Shown here piece by piece: positions 12,131 through 24,843 of a DNA stretch of 64,000 nt. Under the pieces are notes generated by a model. It did no database searches. It was given only the letters and a program-made list of their open reading frames with translations, and was not told where the DNA came from. Position numbers and translations under genes: made by a program. Source of the stretch: Tricholoma matsutake (Eukaryota > Basidiomycota > Agaricomycetes > Agaricales > Tricholomataceae); the NCBI GenBank assembly GCA_026075535.2, contig AP026542.1, positions 3,658,001 through 3,722,000 of the forward strand, read 5' to 3'. Positions within the stretch are counted from its first letter, which is position 1; each line of letters starts with the position of its first letter.

Positions 12131-15100
12131 TTAGAGGATTCTGAGAAGACTGCAGAACTTCTCAAATTTAAATCGGGCGAGTGGTTTCATGAAGATATCG
12201 GTGATCATGTTGTCGGTAGGACAATATTGTAACTCGATGTGACCATGAGAAACAGTTTGTTGAATGAAGTGGAAGTGGACGTCGATGTGTTTGGTGCAAC
12301 CATGGAAAGTGGAATCTTTCAAGAGGTGGATGGCACCTTGGTTATCACAGAAAAGAGTAGTAGGTACTAAAAAAGAAAAGATAGAAGAAAATTCAGTAAG
12401 TAATTTATGAATCCAAATAATATCTTTTGATGAATGAGTAAGAGTGATGTATTCAGCCTCGGTGCTGGAAAGGGTGACAATTGGTTGTTTCTTTGAACTC
12501 CAAGAAACAGCGCCATTCCCCACGAAAAAGGCAAATCCAGAAATAGAATGGTGATGAATCTGAGAAGCCCAGTCTGCATCCAAATATCCTGAGATAGCTG
12601 AGTGAGAGCTACCAAGAACAAGTTTGAGATTTTTAGTGCCAGATAGGTAGCGGAAGACTCAGGTTACTGCTTGAAGATGAGTGGCACAGGGTGTTTCGAG
12701 GTATTGGGATAAGGTGGAGACAGCAAAGGCTATATCTGGGCGCGTCATGACGGTAGCATACATTAGGCAACCAATCATCTCGCGGTACTTGGTTTTCTCA
12801 GTGGGCATGAGCAGGGTGGCTGAAATGTGACACAAATCGGGTGTAAGATCGAGACCAACTTCCATAGGTGTCACAGCAGTGCGGGCATTCTCAAGTCCAA
12901 GCCAATTGATAATTTGTTCAATGTATGTTTTTGTCCCAGCGAAATTGTGTGGGCAGTCAAGTCTCGAGTGATACTGACACCAAGTAACCAGCTGATAGAG
13001 CCAAGATCTGAAATTTTGAATCACTCAGCCAGCCGCTTATGAATTAAGTTGTTAGCAGAATTGCTGGAATCGGCAATTATGGTGAAATTGTCAGTGGTGG
13101 TGGCAATGATGGTAAATTTGTCACTGTAAATTTTGTAGAACACTGCCTCATCCACTATGGAGACTGAGTACCCAATATTAGTGAAAAACTTCTTCACTTT
13201 GGTGTACCAATCATGAGCACCCTGTTTTGACCCGTAAACTGACACAAGCCACTTGCAGACTACTTTTGGTTTGTCTCTGAGATCCCACGGTAATTCTCGG
13301 AAAGATCTATATTTGGGTGGTAGATCGGAATAGATGATGGTGTCATTAGATAAACAAGAGTTAAGATATGCATTCTTAACATCACATTGATGAATAGCGG
13401 CACCTTTTTGAGCTGCAATCAAGAGGAGAATTTGTAAGGTGGGAGCATGAACGGTTGGAGTGAACATTTCAGTGTAATCAATGCCAAATTCCTGTTTGTA
13501 ACCCTTGATGACAAGCCGAGCCTTGTAATGGACAATAAAACCCAAACCATCGTGTTTTCGGCAAAACACATAGCAGGAAGGAATTATGTTGGCATTGCGA
13601 GGTGGTATTACTGGGACCCAGGAGTTCACCTTCTCCATTTGGGTAAGTTCCGCATTGATCGCGTCGGACCATGATGACTGTTCATCGCCGCCTAACGCCT
13701 CAGATAGAGATGGTTTGTCCTCGCTCATCACTAGTGCCATCTCCACAATTTGGCCAAACCACTCTTGCTCGTTAATATCCAACTTTACTCCCCCTGGTTC
13801 CGACACTTCATCATCTTCAACCATGAAGACTCCCTCAACATCAGCAACTGCAGCATTAGCACGTGATGTGGCTGTTTGCTGGCATTTCCCATGGCCAAAC
13901 TGTGCTTTGTTGAACTGGGGAAGACCGTCTGTGGAGTTTCTTCGCAAGGATCACTGGTGTGGGGCTGCTATTTGTGTACTCTGAGTTGTCTTGTCAGCAT
14001 CAGAGGGGACAACAGACAGATTTTCAGTCGCATTTTTGAAGTTTTCGGGTGTTGGTGTACTCGGCGTACTTTTGACATGTTGAATGGGTGTCAGGACAAT
14101 TTGAGAGGTTTTGGATGGCTGGGGAAGGTTCGAATTGGTGAATACATCATTCTCCCCCTGAATTAGGACTTCCTCAGGCATCAATGCTTCATCCCCATTG
14201 AAATACACATCCCTCTCGATAGTGACCTTGTTCTTTCCTGGCCAATATATTCTGTAACCCTTTGATTCAGTGTCAACGCCCACAAAACGGCCCACTTCTA
14301 CTCTTGGCTCAAGTTTTCCAGCATCTAGTTGTTTCACCCATGCCTTACAACCACAAGGGCATACAGCCGATAAATCTGGCTTCTTGCCTGTTCCCATCTC
14401 ATGCAGTGTTTTCATCTCAGGAAGGGCGCGAGAGGGCATGCAGTTGCGAATCCATATGTGATGATGGACCACTTCTGCCCATAAGTTTCTTGGGAGTCCT
14501 GCCGCTACCATCATTGCTCAAGCACCTTCAACGTGTGTTCGGTTGGCTCATTCTGTGGAACCATTGGATGCGGGGGAGTTCATGAATGGTTAAGTGACAA
14601 ACTGTTCCAGCATTTTCAAGGTGTTCAGTGAACTCATTACTCATAAATTCTCCACCTCAATCACAACCAAAAATTTGAATCTGGCTCTCTCTCTGGACTT
14701 TGACCCAAGCCTCGTACTTCTTGTAGTGGGCAAAGGTTTCGGATTTTTGCTTCAAGAAGTAGACAGATTCTTCGTGGCTATGCAGATCTTGAAAAAGAGT
14801 GTAGTATTGCTTTCCCCCAATGGATTGGACTGCAGCTGGTCCCCAAACATTGCTCACGACTTTATCGCTGTAAGACTTGTAATTAGTCTTGCTCTCCCTA
14901 GGAAATGGTTTATGTGTTGCCTTTGCTTTGATGCAGGCCTCACAAAACTCTGGTTTCAACATCATGTCAAGATTAATACTGGTTACTGTTCCAGTTTCCA
15001 CCATCTGCTGTAAATCCTCATGATTCACATGCCCCATCTGTCAATGAAGCTCGGTAATCGAGATTTGAGTGACAGTGGTGCTAGCAACATGACTGCCAGG

Positions 15101-16534
15101 TGAAAATGGAGAGTTGCTAATACGATAGAGTCCTCAAACTAATGGAATTCAGCTGATAATGTTCAACTTTGGACTATGAATGACACAGGCACCATCTTTT
15201 ATAAAAAGTGAGAATCCAGCTCGATCAATACAGGAGACTGACATAAGAGTGAATGCCATATGTGGTGAGTAATAAGCATTTTTGAGCATAATTGGTGTCA
15301 GTTTTTGATCACCATTTGGAAGCTCCATCTGTATATCACCTTTGCCCAGTGCGCTGCAAGTCCATCCATCAGCTGCTTTTATCAGTTCAGGATTTACAAG
15401 TTCCTGATAATTTAGGAACTTCGAGCGATTGGGGGACAAATGGTGGCTGGCACCACTATTGAGGATTGTTCCAGCACTATTCAAGATGGCATATGCTTCA
15501 GAGTGAGAATCAGAGGAGCAAATGAGGGCAGTAGGGTCGTCAGGAACATTGTAAGTGAGCATAGTGAAATTTTCCAAATCATCATTTTTGGGTATCTTCT
15601 CTGCGACATTGGCGTTGGCTGATTTTTCTTTCATCCTCCACCACTCTGGTGCCTTGCCCTCTTGTCCTCCACCTTTCTGCCAACAGCGGTCCTTTGTATG
15701 CCCACGTCGACCACAATTGGGGTTAGTGCATAGGATATTATTCTTCGAAGATTTGTCCTTGTTGTTAACATTTCCACCATGGACCTTTGACATAGCTGCC
15801 AGCATAGCAGCATTGGACTTGTTGATGCTGTCCTCAATTTCAGCTGACATGGCTTCCTCGGTGAGATGCCAGATCACATCAGTAGGTGTAAGTTTCTTCC
15901 CCATTTGATGAGCTGTAGCACTAAGAGTCGTAAATAGGGTTCAGAATGATGGTGCGAGTGAGAGCGAGGTGTGAAGGTAAGATACGAAAGACTCATCGGA
16001 TACTGGCATATTCATTTCAGCTAACCGCTCCCTCACTTCTGTCATCTTTGCGATATGATCCCTCATGCTTTCTCCCTCAGCATAGCGAGTGTTTTGAAGT
16101 TGAGTAAGAAGATTTGTCTCATACAGGCTACCCTTATCAGCATGAATCAAGATGACCTTCTTCCACATTGCAGCAGCGTTAGGTTCATTCTTGATCTGGA
16201 GGAACATGGTGTTGTCAACAGTCCTGTAGATGACCTCGTGAACAGCTGCTTGCATTTGATCATAGGAGTCCTGTATTTCTTTGTGCTTCTCGATTTCCTC
16301 ATCAGTAAGTGGAGCTAGGGAATTCACTCTGAAGAAACTCCCATTGCTCTCCTGGAGGTTTTCCAGTTTGCGCGCTGTATCCATAACATGTCGACGTAGT
16401 CCCTTTGATGTAAGGTAGTTCAAGATCTGCTCGGAATATGTAGCCCAATTGGAACTGTCGCTTCGAAGCTTAGGAAGAGAAGAGACTTGATTGTTGGAAG
16501 TCAAAGACATGTTGGATATATCGTCAGGACCCAT
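12131..16534 (-). pseudogene. copia-1 gag-pol (decayed)
   Basis: Polyprotein of a Ty1/copia element read on the minus strand in broken pieces. Gag is at 15,941-16,534. The CCHC knuckle CTNPNCGRRGHTKDRC is near 15,710. Protease is at 15,149-15,904, where the active site reads LNSGASHH, so the catalytic Asp is Asn. Integrase includes the HHCC region at 14,657-15,037 and further sequence at 13,951-14,514. RT is at 13,021-13,947, where the expected DD pair reads TTTDN. The rest of RT lies at 12,659-13,024. RNase H with STEAEY lies at 12,131-12,583. Both active-site losses are G-to-A on the coding strand. Stops separate gag from protease and interrupt integrase. It is inactive. Confidence 0.92.
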
Positions 16535-16538
16535 AACC
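16527..16538 (-). promoter_or_regulatory. copia-1 primer binding site (half-tRNA-iMet type)
   Basis: Immediately inside the 5' LTR the minus strand reads GGTTATGGGTCC. Its complement matches the anticodon stem-loop of initiator tRNA-Met (…CAUAACC), with the CAU anticodon included. Drosophila copia and yeast Ty5 are known to prime from cleaved initiator tRNA at this internal site. One base differs from the copia-2 site. Confidence 0.75.
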
Positions 16539-16839
16539 TCTCAAAGTTGCAGGGTAACCAGAAATGAGAGCTAGAAGATAATAATGTAGTAACCTCAGTG
16601 GTGGTCAAACACTAATGTATTGAGTAGTACCTAGAAGATAATAATGTAGTACTACTATGAAGTAAGTAAAGAATGTAAAGAAGTAAAGAATGGGACTTAC
16701 ACCTCAGTGGTGGTCAAACACTGAGGTGTCGAGATGTAACTATGGGTGTTTTATATAGTAGCGAGAATAGGGGTAAGTAATAAATGAGTGATAGGAGAAA
16801 GTAAAGGTAATAATAAATAAATATAGTACCATGACGACA
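16539..16839 (-). repeat. 5' LTR of copia-1
   Basis: 301 bp, starting TGTCGTCATGG on the minus strand and ending CTTTGAGA beside the primer binding site. At two places this LTR has TG where the other has CA (aaaTGag / aaaCAag and ctaTGaag / ctaCAaag), as expected if an ancestral CG decayed on opposite strands. Confidence 0.93.
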
Positions 16840-17109
16840 CCTGGTTCATCTAAAATGGTTCAGAACTGAGAAAGATATGACCCAATCCATTTTCATACCA
16901 CTATTTTGTCATGATTAGAGCAAGGGGGTGTCGGGATGGGAATTTTTCATATGATGTCAGTATTTTTTTTTCATGGCTCTTGAGACCCCCCCCCTCCCCC
17001 TTCCTGCCATATATGGTATGTTTCAATCATGTGTACAAGTTATTTTTTCTTTCAGACGTCAATGTGTGAATCAGCGATGCCACAGGACCAATGTCAGGCC
17101 AGTGGTGAC

Positions 17110-17285
17110 TGTTGGACTAAGTACTTCAAACTACATAGTCATGACAGTGTGACTTTGGAACTTACCGATTAGTTACAATGTTTGTTTACTTGTTTGTAGT
17201 TATTTACATACTTGTTCAAGTCCAATACAAGCACAGAAATCTATCGACTGAGCTCTGCATGGTCCCGCTGCAAGTTATTTCAATA
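17110..17285 (+). repeat. 5' LTR of element C
   Basis: 176 bp, preceded by GTGAC. The following internal sequence, up to the gypsy B insertion at 17,477, has no open frame of note. Confidence 0.9.
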
Positions 17286-17476
17286 CAAGCATGTCATGGG
17301 TGGCTCCCATTCACCACAGCTGTACTGGGAATCAACCTGGTACTGGGACCATGCCACTGAACTGGAGACTCAGTCACTAAGGCAACCCAAAAGCCCTGCT
17401 GGCACTTGCAGGCAGTTCTCTAAGGCCCCAAAATCTCTGGCAACATATCTAGCTTCATTATTAATCATCCTCTGTT

Positions 17477-17869
17477 TGTTAGGGTGACACCCACTATCTG
17501 CTAGCTAAGACCATGCGGGTTCTCTCTACAAGAAGGGGGCGGGATCCATGCGCATGATGGGGGAATTGATGGTTTTGATGCGAGGGGTTATTAATAGGTG
17601 AGTTTGTTGACAAAGGCCTTTCACACTGAAAGCGTAGGTGGAATACCTAAGAGAACACAACTGGGGTCCCCTAGGCGTATATTTAGGGTTTATTACATAT
17701 ATTGTACATTGTTGTTACTGACACACTCGTATATGCACATACATATTGATGCATGTGAAATAAAATTCTCATGCTATCAAAGTGTAGCGTCATTTGGCAT
17801 AATGTAGCATAATTTGACATAATAAAATAAAACTGAAGTGTTATTAAGTAATGGGGTGGTTTCCTAACA
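17477..17869 (-). repeat. 3' LTR of gypsy B (393 bp)
   Basis: Carries about 70 bp (from the TACTGACACACTCG segment to TGTAGC) that is absent from the 5' LTR at 24,511-24,843. The 5' LTR in turn has about 10 bp that this one lacks. Confidence 0.92.
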
Positions 17870-18033
17870 TTACCCCCCTTTTATGCCTTGACTTCCAGGT
17901 GAGAAAATATTGTGTTTGTCCCCTCTGTGAAATTTTGGTAAGGCCGGAATCTCATCCCCTCATACACCATTCTCGCAATGCGATGTGGAGCATTCAGATT
18001 ACATTTAAAGAATTGGGTGATCATGTTGCACGC

Positions 18034-19148
18034 TCACTTACAATTCTCTTTGGGCTCCCACAAATTATTTTTGTCGGTATAGTTTTTCCACTTTATTAAG
18101 AACTCCAATTTGTTCCGTCCAAGACGTGAGTCTAGAATTTCTCCAACTATGTATTCTGGAGCACCTTCTACTATTATTGGAGGTTGCAGAGTAGTTTGTT
18201 GGCCAGGAATAGTGGGCGGGCAGTAAGGGTGTAGGTGGGATACATTAATCTCGGGATCAATCTTGAATGATTGGGGTAATTTTAGCACTACTGCATTAGG
18301 CGAGATTACTTTAGAGATCGTATATGGGCCAACTTGTTTCTCGGTAAGTTGTTTCTCCGTAAGTTTCCTCGAAGGTTGTGGAATATTCAGGTCCTTGGTA
18401 CTTAGCCACACCAAGTCACCAACTTTGTACTCTGGAGTGCGTGCTCAAGTATGATCCACGTGTTGCATCATGTCATCATGTGCTTTCTTCAATACCGCCT
18501 CTGCTTCCTCTTGTACCTTTTGCATCTTGATACAAAGTCTTCTACCAACTGTACTTTGACTTCCCTTCTGGGTTCTACTCCCATGCGAGGATGATATCCA
18601 TAATTCATGAAAATGGGTGACATACAAGTAGCTGAATGGAATTTATTATTGTGGGAAAATTCAGCAATTGCCAGCCATTTGGGCCAGTCAGTTTGTCGGT
18701 AGTTGACAAACATATGTAGGTACTGCTCCAACTCCTGGTTCATTCTCTCTGTCTGCCCATCAGTCTGCGGGTGATATGCCGTAGATAATTTAGTTTGAAT
18801 TCCCAATATGTTGTTCAGTTCTCGCATAAACGCGGAAGCAAATTGTGGTCCGCAATTGGAGATAACAGTATTGGGTAACCCATGTAACCGCCATACCTGA
18901 TTTAGATAGAGGCATGCCAAGCCCAATGATGAGGTTTCTGTATTAGTAGGAATAATATGGACCTCCTTTGTGAAGCGGTCGCATACTACGAATATTGCAT
19001 CGTACCCTTGAGCCTCGGGTAATCCAGTAATAAAATCCACAGATATATCTTGCCATGGCGCTTTAGGTATAGGGTTTGGCATTAATTTTCCTGCAGGTTT
19101 CTCTGGAAATTTCTTCCCCCTCATGCACGTATGCTGACTGCTGGACAC
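18034..19148 (-). pseudogene. gypsy B integrase C-terminal half and chromodomain
   Basis: The integrase core at 18,489-19,148 contains ISVDFITGLPE (first Asp), VISNCGPQF in which the expected second Asp is Asn, and DGQTERMNQELEQY with the catalytic Glu. The segment 18,034-18,414 has the basic C-terminal part followed by a chromodomain (YIVGEILDSR, then EFLIKWKNY and LWEP). Such integrase chromodomains direct insertion to marked chromatin in chromoviruses. A stop near 18,445 separates the two pieces. The zinc-binding HHCC part is missing upstream because of an insertion. Confidence 0.9.
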
Positions 19149-19154
19149 CCAGGA

Positions 19155-20525
19155 AGATGAAAGATGTTGGAATTAGTAATGAGAAATTATTGGTGGCCCA
19201 GAATTTCAAAGTATGTGTTGGGGTATGTGGATGGATGTTTTGGTGACCCAATTTTGGAAGCCAGCACAAACATCCGGAGCCCTCAAAAATCGTCAAAATG
19301 TGTAGAATAGAGCCTAACGAGGATAATTCTATGAGCCGATTTCCCTATTTCGAAAAATTTGGGTTAGGTACCTCAAAAGTTTGGCTGCCCCCTGAAAAAA
19401 ATCAGTAAAATCATGAAAAATAGTGCAATCGACTCCTTTTGATTAGTTGCATCCGATCCTGTGATAAATGATTACATCAAATTGATCGCCCATAATAAAA
19501 AGAATAAACTTCACCAAAAAAGGAAATTTTTACCAGTAACCTATGGAATAAACTTTGTTCCATCTTCCTAAGCTCCTGGAAGTGCCTAGAAATTTGACAA
19601 GGCATTATAAAGGAGGAAAATAACTGTCACATGCTTTGGAGTAATCATGTGACATTAACAGTAGTTGAAAGTCTGTTAAGTTACGAAGTGTGTGGTGACA
19701 GCTGAACTAAGTAATAATAAATTGTGTTTGTGCATAGCCAAATGACTGAGGCGACGACAAAATATCACATATGCTGAGTCGGAAATAAGCCAAAAATAGC
19801 TGAATGAAAAGAAATGCCCAAATGCAACTGAACCACCTGATTCCTGAACACCACCACATTCTCGCATCCAGCTGTTTAATGATTATTCTCTGATTTCTCA
19901 TTGATGTCACAAATATGTACTGCTATGATTTTTTTATTGTTCTTTCTGCATTTTTGCTTTACCAATCAATCACCAATTTTTCACTGCTCTCATTTAAACC
20001 CTTGGCATTCTAATGCTGCATCATTCATGCAATGATTGTGTCAAATAAGATAGAAACCTAAAAGTACCAGGAATGGCTAACAAAATTTACCTGCTACATA
20101 ATAAGCACTGCAATGTAGATTTACATTCCATTATTTTGAGCATAAAAACATTTGCATGTACTAAGTATTAAAGTAATCCTGTGTGACACACAGTTGAACT
20201 TCAAACCTAGCTTCAAGTTGAACATTGATCTCATGCAAGGATTGCACAACTCAAAAAGCTGCCAAATGGAGTTATTAAAAGAGTTCCATCAATTACACAT
20301 TGATCAAGTTAGGGAATGAACTATTTTTGCTGCTCAAATCCCTCAAAAGGGGTGCAAAATGTTGCGAAATTTTGCTCAAAAAATTCGGCCACCCTAAAAT
20401 GTCATGGGAAAAACTTCGGAGATAGGTTTTTTGACGTATTTTGATGAGCTGAATCCAAATCTGAAGTCGGTTTGTCCCAGAAAAATCCCGATCACGAGAT
20501 ATCAAAATTGTTGTGTTTGTTTGTC
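19155..20525. other. Unclassified insertion inside gypsy B integrase
   Basis: RNase H-connection sequence on the minus strand runs to about 20,528 (…LVLFQGKVY), and integrase sequence resumes at about 19,150. The roughly 1.37 kb between them has no gypsy homology, no long ORF and an AT-rich composition, and it replaces the integrase zinc-binding region. I could not find convincing terminal repeats or a target duplication, so neither end is exact. Candidates are a non-autonomous DNA transposon or filler from repair. Confidence 0.6.
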
Positions 20526-22745
20526 CACAACTGTACACTTTTCCTTGAAACAACACCAACCCTTGTTCCTCAGCCCATTCATCTCCTTTAATATTACCTT
20601 TCTTCTCACCCTTCAGAGCTTTCATGGCTTCCACTACTTCATTGTCCATTTCTGAACATTGTCTAATTTTAGACAACATTTCCGTTTCTGAGCTGTCTAT
20701 TAATAGATGCCCTTGACACATAGCGCAAATGCAAAAGTATTCGGGTTTGAGTAAGGTAACATTCTTATTGTCCTCCTCCACCCCCCTTTTATGATCAATA
20801 TGTCTGGATAATGCATCTGCTTTCCTCATTAAGCTTCCCACTTTGTGGACCAAGTGAAAATTGAAATGTGATAGGAATAGTGCCCAACGCGCTTGCCAGC
20901 GATTAAGCTTTTTAGCGGACATGACATACTGCAGATTTTGATGATCCATCCAGATCTCAATCTGATGCGTACATCCCTCCAAGTAATGCCTCCACACCTC
21001 CAACGCTCATATTATCCCCAACATCTCTTTGTCATGCACATCATAATTCCTCTCCACATCATTCAACCCTCAGGACAAATATGCACAAGGATGCCATTTG
21101 TCATCTTCGCACAGCATTGATAATACTGCTCCAGTAGCAAAGTCGGATGCATCTGATTCCACTCATAAAGGGCATGTGAAATCTACTGGGGCTGATATTG
21201 GTCCCTCCACAAACTTCCTCTTCAACTCCTCAAACACTGTCTGCTGCTGCTCTCCCCACCTCCACACTACTCCTTTTCATGTAAGGTTATGTAAGGGTGC
21301 AGCAATTTTGGAAAAATTGTGCACAAAGCAATGATAATAATTTGTGAGTCCCAAGAAGGCTTGAACCTCCTTGACATGGGTGGGCACAGGCCAATCTGTG
21401 ATCGCCTGTACCTTGATCAGATCCATTTTGATCCTGTCAGGTCTGATCAATAATCCTAGGAACTCAATCTTGTTTGCCCCAAACACACACTTCTCTGGTT
21501 TCAAAAATAGATCATTCTCTGCTAACCTCCATAGCACCTCCTGCACTATCGCCTCATGATTTTCTTCATCCTCCATGAATATCAGAATGTTGTCAATTCC
21601 ATGCCTTTGTCTATTATGTCCTTGAAAATGTCGTTCATCATATTTTGGAAGGTCGGGGGACTATTAGTCATCCCAAAAAACATGACAAGTGGCTCAAAGG
21701 ATCCTCAACACGTGGCAAATGCAGCTGTCCACTCATCTCCTTTCTTTATTCATACATTATTGTATCCCCATTGTAAATCCAATTTTGTAAAGACCTTGGC
21801 TTTTCCCACCTTGTCAATTATTTCTGAGATCAATGGCAGGGGGTACACATTCTTCACTGTCCACTCATTCAGATACCTATAATCTGTACACATCCTCTTC
21901 CTCTGGTCTTTCTTTGGCATGAAGAATATTGGTGATGTCTGCGGTGATTTCAAAGGTCGTATGTATCCTTTGTGCAATTGCTCCTTCAGGAATGCATCCA
22001 CTTCTTCTCGTTCCATTGGAGATAATGGATATACCTTCAACTTCTTTGGCACAAACCCTGCCTTCATCTCAATCGCATGATCCCATGGCTTCCACACCAG
22101 CATTCACTCAGACTCCTTCTTCTGGAACACTGACAGATATTCATGATACACTTTTGGCACCCATTCCTCCACTGGCTTCTCCACCTTCACGATATTCTTG
22201 TCCCATGACTGTCCTCCTCTAAAGGTTAGCTTCTGCTCTTCTTTCTCGATCATGATCAGAACTTCCCCATTTGGCATTTCCTCATCCTCCACTTCCTCCA
22301 TCATAACAGAATACTTCCTCAGATGTTCTTTCTCTCTCTTTTTCCTTTTTTCCTTCTTCATCTTCCTCCCATAGACATTACATTCCTTAGAACAATGAGT
22401 CATTTGTACTTTCCCAGTTTTCCAATCAATTTCAGGATTATGCTTCCATAACCATGGACATCCTATTATTAGATTGGTTTTCCCAAGATCGCACACTTCG
22501 AATACGGCTCACTCCTGATGCTCCTGATACTTTAGTACCATAGTCACCTCCTCCTTGATAGTTCCTCCACGATTGACTGTTCCATCAATATTGTACACCA
22601 TTATAGGTTGTGCCAGCTTGCATGTGCTAATACTGTTTCCAGTAATTGAGGACCAATTAATGAATAATCCTGTAGCACCACTATCAAGCAACACTTCCAC
22701 ATCAATTGCTGCATGCATGTCCACTGTCTTCAGTCCCACAGTCAA
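20526..22745 (-). pseudogene. gypsy B protease, RT and RNase H
   Basis: Minus-strand pieces. Protease is at 22,509-22,745 with intact LLDSGATG. A linker with an acidic/Lys-rich segment is at 22,104-22,496. RT is at 21,750-22,103 ([11 protein letters not shown]) and 21,277-21,576. The RT catalytic box, expected as Y-x-D-D-I-L-I-F, reads GIDNILIF near 21,590, so one catalytic Asp is Asn. RNase H/tether is at about 20,550-21,003 (IEIWMDHQNLQYV). Stops and frameshifts separate the blocks. Inactive. Confidence 0.9.
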
Positions 22746-22936
22746 GGTAATTTCAGGTTCTATTCATGCAGAGCAAATAAAGAATTTAGGGGTTTTCGGA
22801 AATAGTGCTCGGCAATTTTCTTTGTCACGTGATTTGCAACAGTTGTACTCCCCCTCAATTTCCTTTTCTGATTTACTTTGTGTTTCCTCAGATACTAATA
22901 CATTGTAACGATTCTGGGTCACCAATGGGAAAACCT

Positions 22937-24035
22937 TCACTGGGACTCTTCCACAAAATTCTTCTGCCTGCCTTCCTCCAGCTTCACTTCCTTGATTGTA
23001 GCTTCCCTAATCTTTCTTTTCTGCCTACAATTCCTAGTGATATGTCCTAACTGCCCACAGTTAAAACATTTAAGTGGGGCTCGTCTCCCTGCTTGATCAA
23101 CCTCCATTGCCTCTGCTGGTGCTGCTGACTCCATAGCTATAGGTGTCACTGCCATGGCCAGTGGCTGTGCCCTCAGAGCTTGCACCTGAGGTGCCTTTCC
23201 TTTCTCAGACTTTCCTCCTGATGGCTTTCCAAATTTACTACTTCTGTACATCAACTTTGACTCTGCCTGTTCCTGCCAATATTGCTGGTCAAGGCACATT
23301 GCCCAATTATACCACTCATCCAACTTCTCAGGCATAGAAGGTAGTTGGTAGATAGACTTGAATAAAGAGGGATTTAATCCTGCTTTCAAAAACTCTACCA
23401 ATGCAGCTTCTCCCATATCTGTTTGTGAAGCTTCAGCTTTGAACTGCAAAATAAATTCATCCGCTGTTAGGGAACCTTGGCGCATGGTCTTTAATTTAGC
23501 ATTGGCTGTCGCCTTTGGATTAGGGTCTCCAAACTGTGCCTCCAATCTCTCCAGAAATTCCTTGAGGGTTGCAAATGGTTTATTTCCCACGGCAATTTGA
23601 TTAATAGCCTTGTTTCTCCAGAACTGTGCTTTCCCCCCCTGAATGTATGAGAGAGCAAACATAATCCTAGACTCAGCTGTATGAAACTCTGGCTTCCTCC
23701 CATGGATGTACAATACTATGGAGCTGATGAAGGATTTTGTATTCTCCATGGTACCGTCATAAGATTTGTGGGGGCACATACTTAGGTAAGCATACTTTTC
23801 CATTTCCAGATTTCTCCACTGTCTCATCCTCCTGCGACATCCACTCCACCATCTCCTCCATCTCATCATCTCTTTCTACTGTTATCTCTGGCTGTACTTC
23901 CACTTGTCTGGGCTGTGATGCTGCCAACACTGATACTAATTGCAACATTTGTGCCATAAGCGCATCAATTTTCGCCTCTAGCACTGGTGTGGGAACAGGA
24001 TTAGGGCCGGGATTAGAAGTTGAGGGTTTGGACAT
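22937..24035 (-). pseudogene. gypsy B gag
   Basis: Starts at 24,035 (MSKPSTSNPGPNP) with an N-terminal coiled/acidic segment. A frameshift near 23,760-23,790 is needed to join it to the capsid region at about 22,937-23,760 (FWRNKAINQIAVG, FLERLEAQFGDPN, DEFILQFKAEA). Near the C-terminus lies a CCHC zinc knuckle, CFNCGQLGHITRNC. The protein packages element RNA. Apart from the frameshift the capsid reading frame is long and well preserved. Confidence 0.9.
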
Positions 24036-24510
24036 AATGGTAAAATCTGTGATGAATCACTTCTTCAACAAATTCAAGATTTGTTCTTCGAGACCTCTCC
24101 AAATGTTTACGTGTCATGTGATGGTTCATCGATCGTTCATCATTCATCGGGCGCCTAATTTGACACTTCAGATCAATAACCCTTCCAACAGTGCCTGATC
24201 TTGGAGATATCACTGAATTCAGCTTGTAACTAAAATAGTCATCTGAATAGAGTGATTTAAATCATGACTAAACCAGATACAATCGGTTGTCTGGTTGCAG
24301 CTGTCCTAATGATGAGCACTGCCTCTTGATCACTGGCAGTCACAATGTAAGGCGAGGCCTGGCATCAGCTTACAAAAGAAAAGGTAGATTACATATATAC
24401 AAGTACTTCTGGCTTGTGCCAAAAGGATGAGTAATTGGATGTGGCACAGTGAAACAATGATGTATGCCCAAGTAAGAGAAGGTGCACTGATATGGGTAGT
24501 TGTGTTCTTC

Positions 24511-24843
24511 TGTTAGGGTGACACCCACTATCTGCTAGCTAAGACCATGCGGGTTCTCTCTACAAGAAGGGGGTGGGATCTGCGCGTGTGATGGGGGGAT
24601 TGATGGTTTTGATGTGAGGGGTTATTAATAGATGAGTTGGTTGAAAAAGGCCTTTCACACCAAAAGCATAGGTGGAATACCTAATAGAACACAACTGGGG
24701 TCCCCTAGGCATATATTTAGGGTTTATATACTATGTTACATATATTGTACATTGTTGTACGTGTCATTTGGCATAATGTAGCGTAATTCAACATAATAAA
24801 ATAAAAATGAAATTTTATTAAGTAATGGGGTGGTTTCCTAACA
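24511..24843 (-). repeat. 5' LTR of gypsy B (333 bp)
   Basis: Bounded by TGTTAGG on the left and CCTAACA on the right, and followed by the CTGTT target duplication. Shorter than the other LTR because of the internal indel described there. The sequence just inside on the minus strand (gaagaacacaactacc) is the expected primer-site position but matches no tRNA that I can recall. Confidence 0.92.

Larger units (their letters stand above)
11806..16839 (-). mobile_element. Ty1/copia LTR retrotransposon copia-1
   Basis: A complete but decayed element on the minus strand. The two 301-bp LTRs lie at 11,806-12,106 (3') and 16,539-16,839 (5'). Flanking target duplications are CCCGG (11,801-11,805) and CCTGG (16,840-16,844), identical except for one CpG-to-TpG change. 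The internal order gag, protease, integrase, RT, RNase H is that of Ty1/copia. About ten LTR differences, all transitions, give roughly 97% LTR identity. A purine tract ending AAGGGGGAG (minus strand, about 12,107-12,119) serves as polypurine tract beside the 3' LTR. Confidence 0.95.
17477..24843 (-). mobile_element. Chromodomain Ty3/gypsy retrotransposon gypsy B
   Basis: Minus-strand element inserted in element C. The LTRs are bounded by perfect inverted ends TGTTAGG/CCTAACA and by a perfect 5-bp target duplication, CTGTT at 17,472-17,476 and 24,844-24,848. The order on the minus strand is 5' LTR (24,511-24,843), gag, protease, RT, RNase H, integrase, chromodomain, 3' LTR (17,477-17,869). 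A purine tract with GGGGGG lies next to the 3' LTR at about 17,870-17,884. The LTRs differ at roughly 20 aligned positions and by indels, so the copy is old. A 1.3-1.4-kb insertion disrupts the integrase. Confidence 0.95.
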
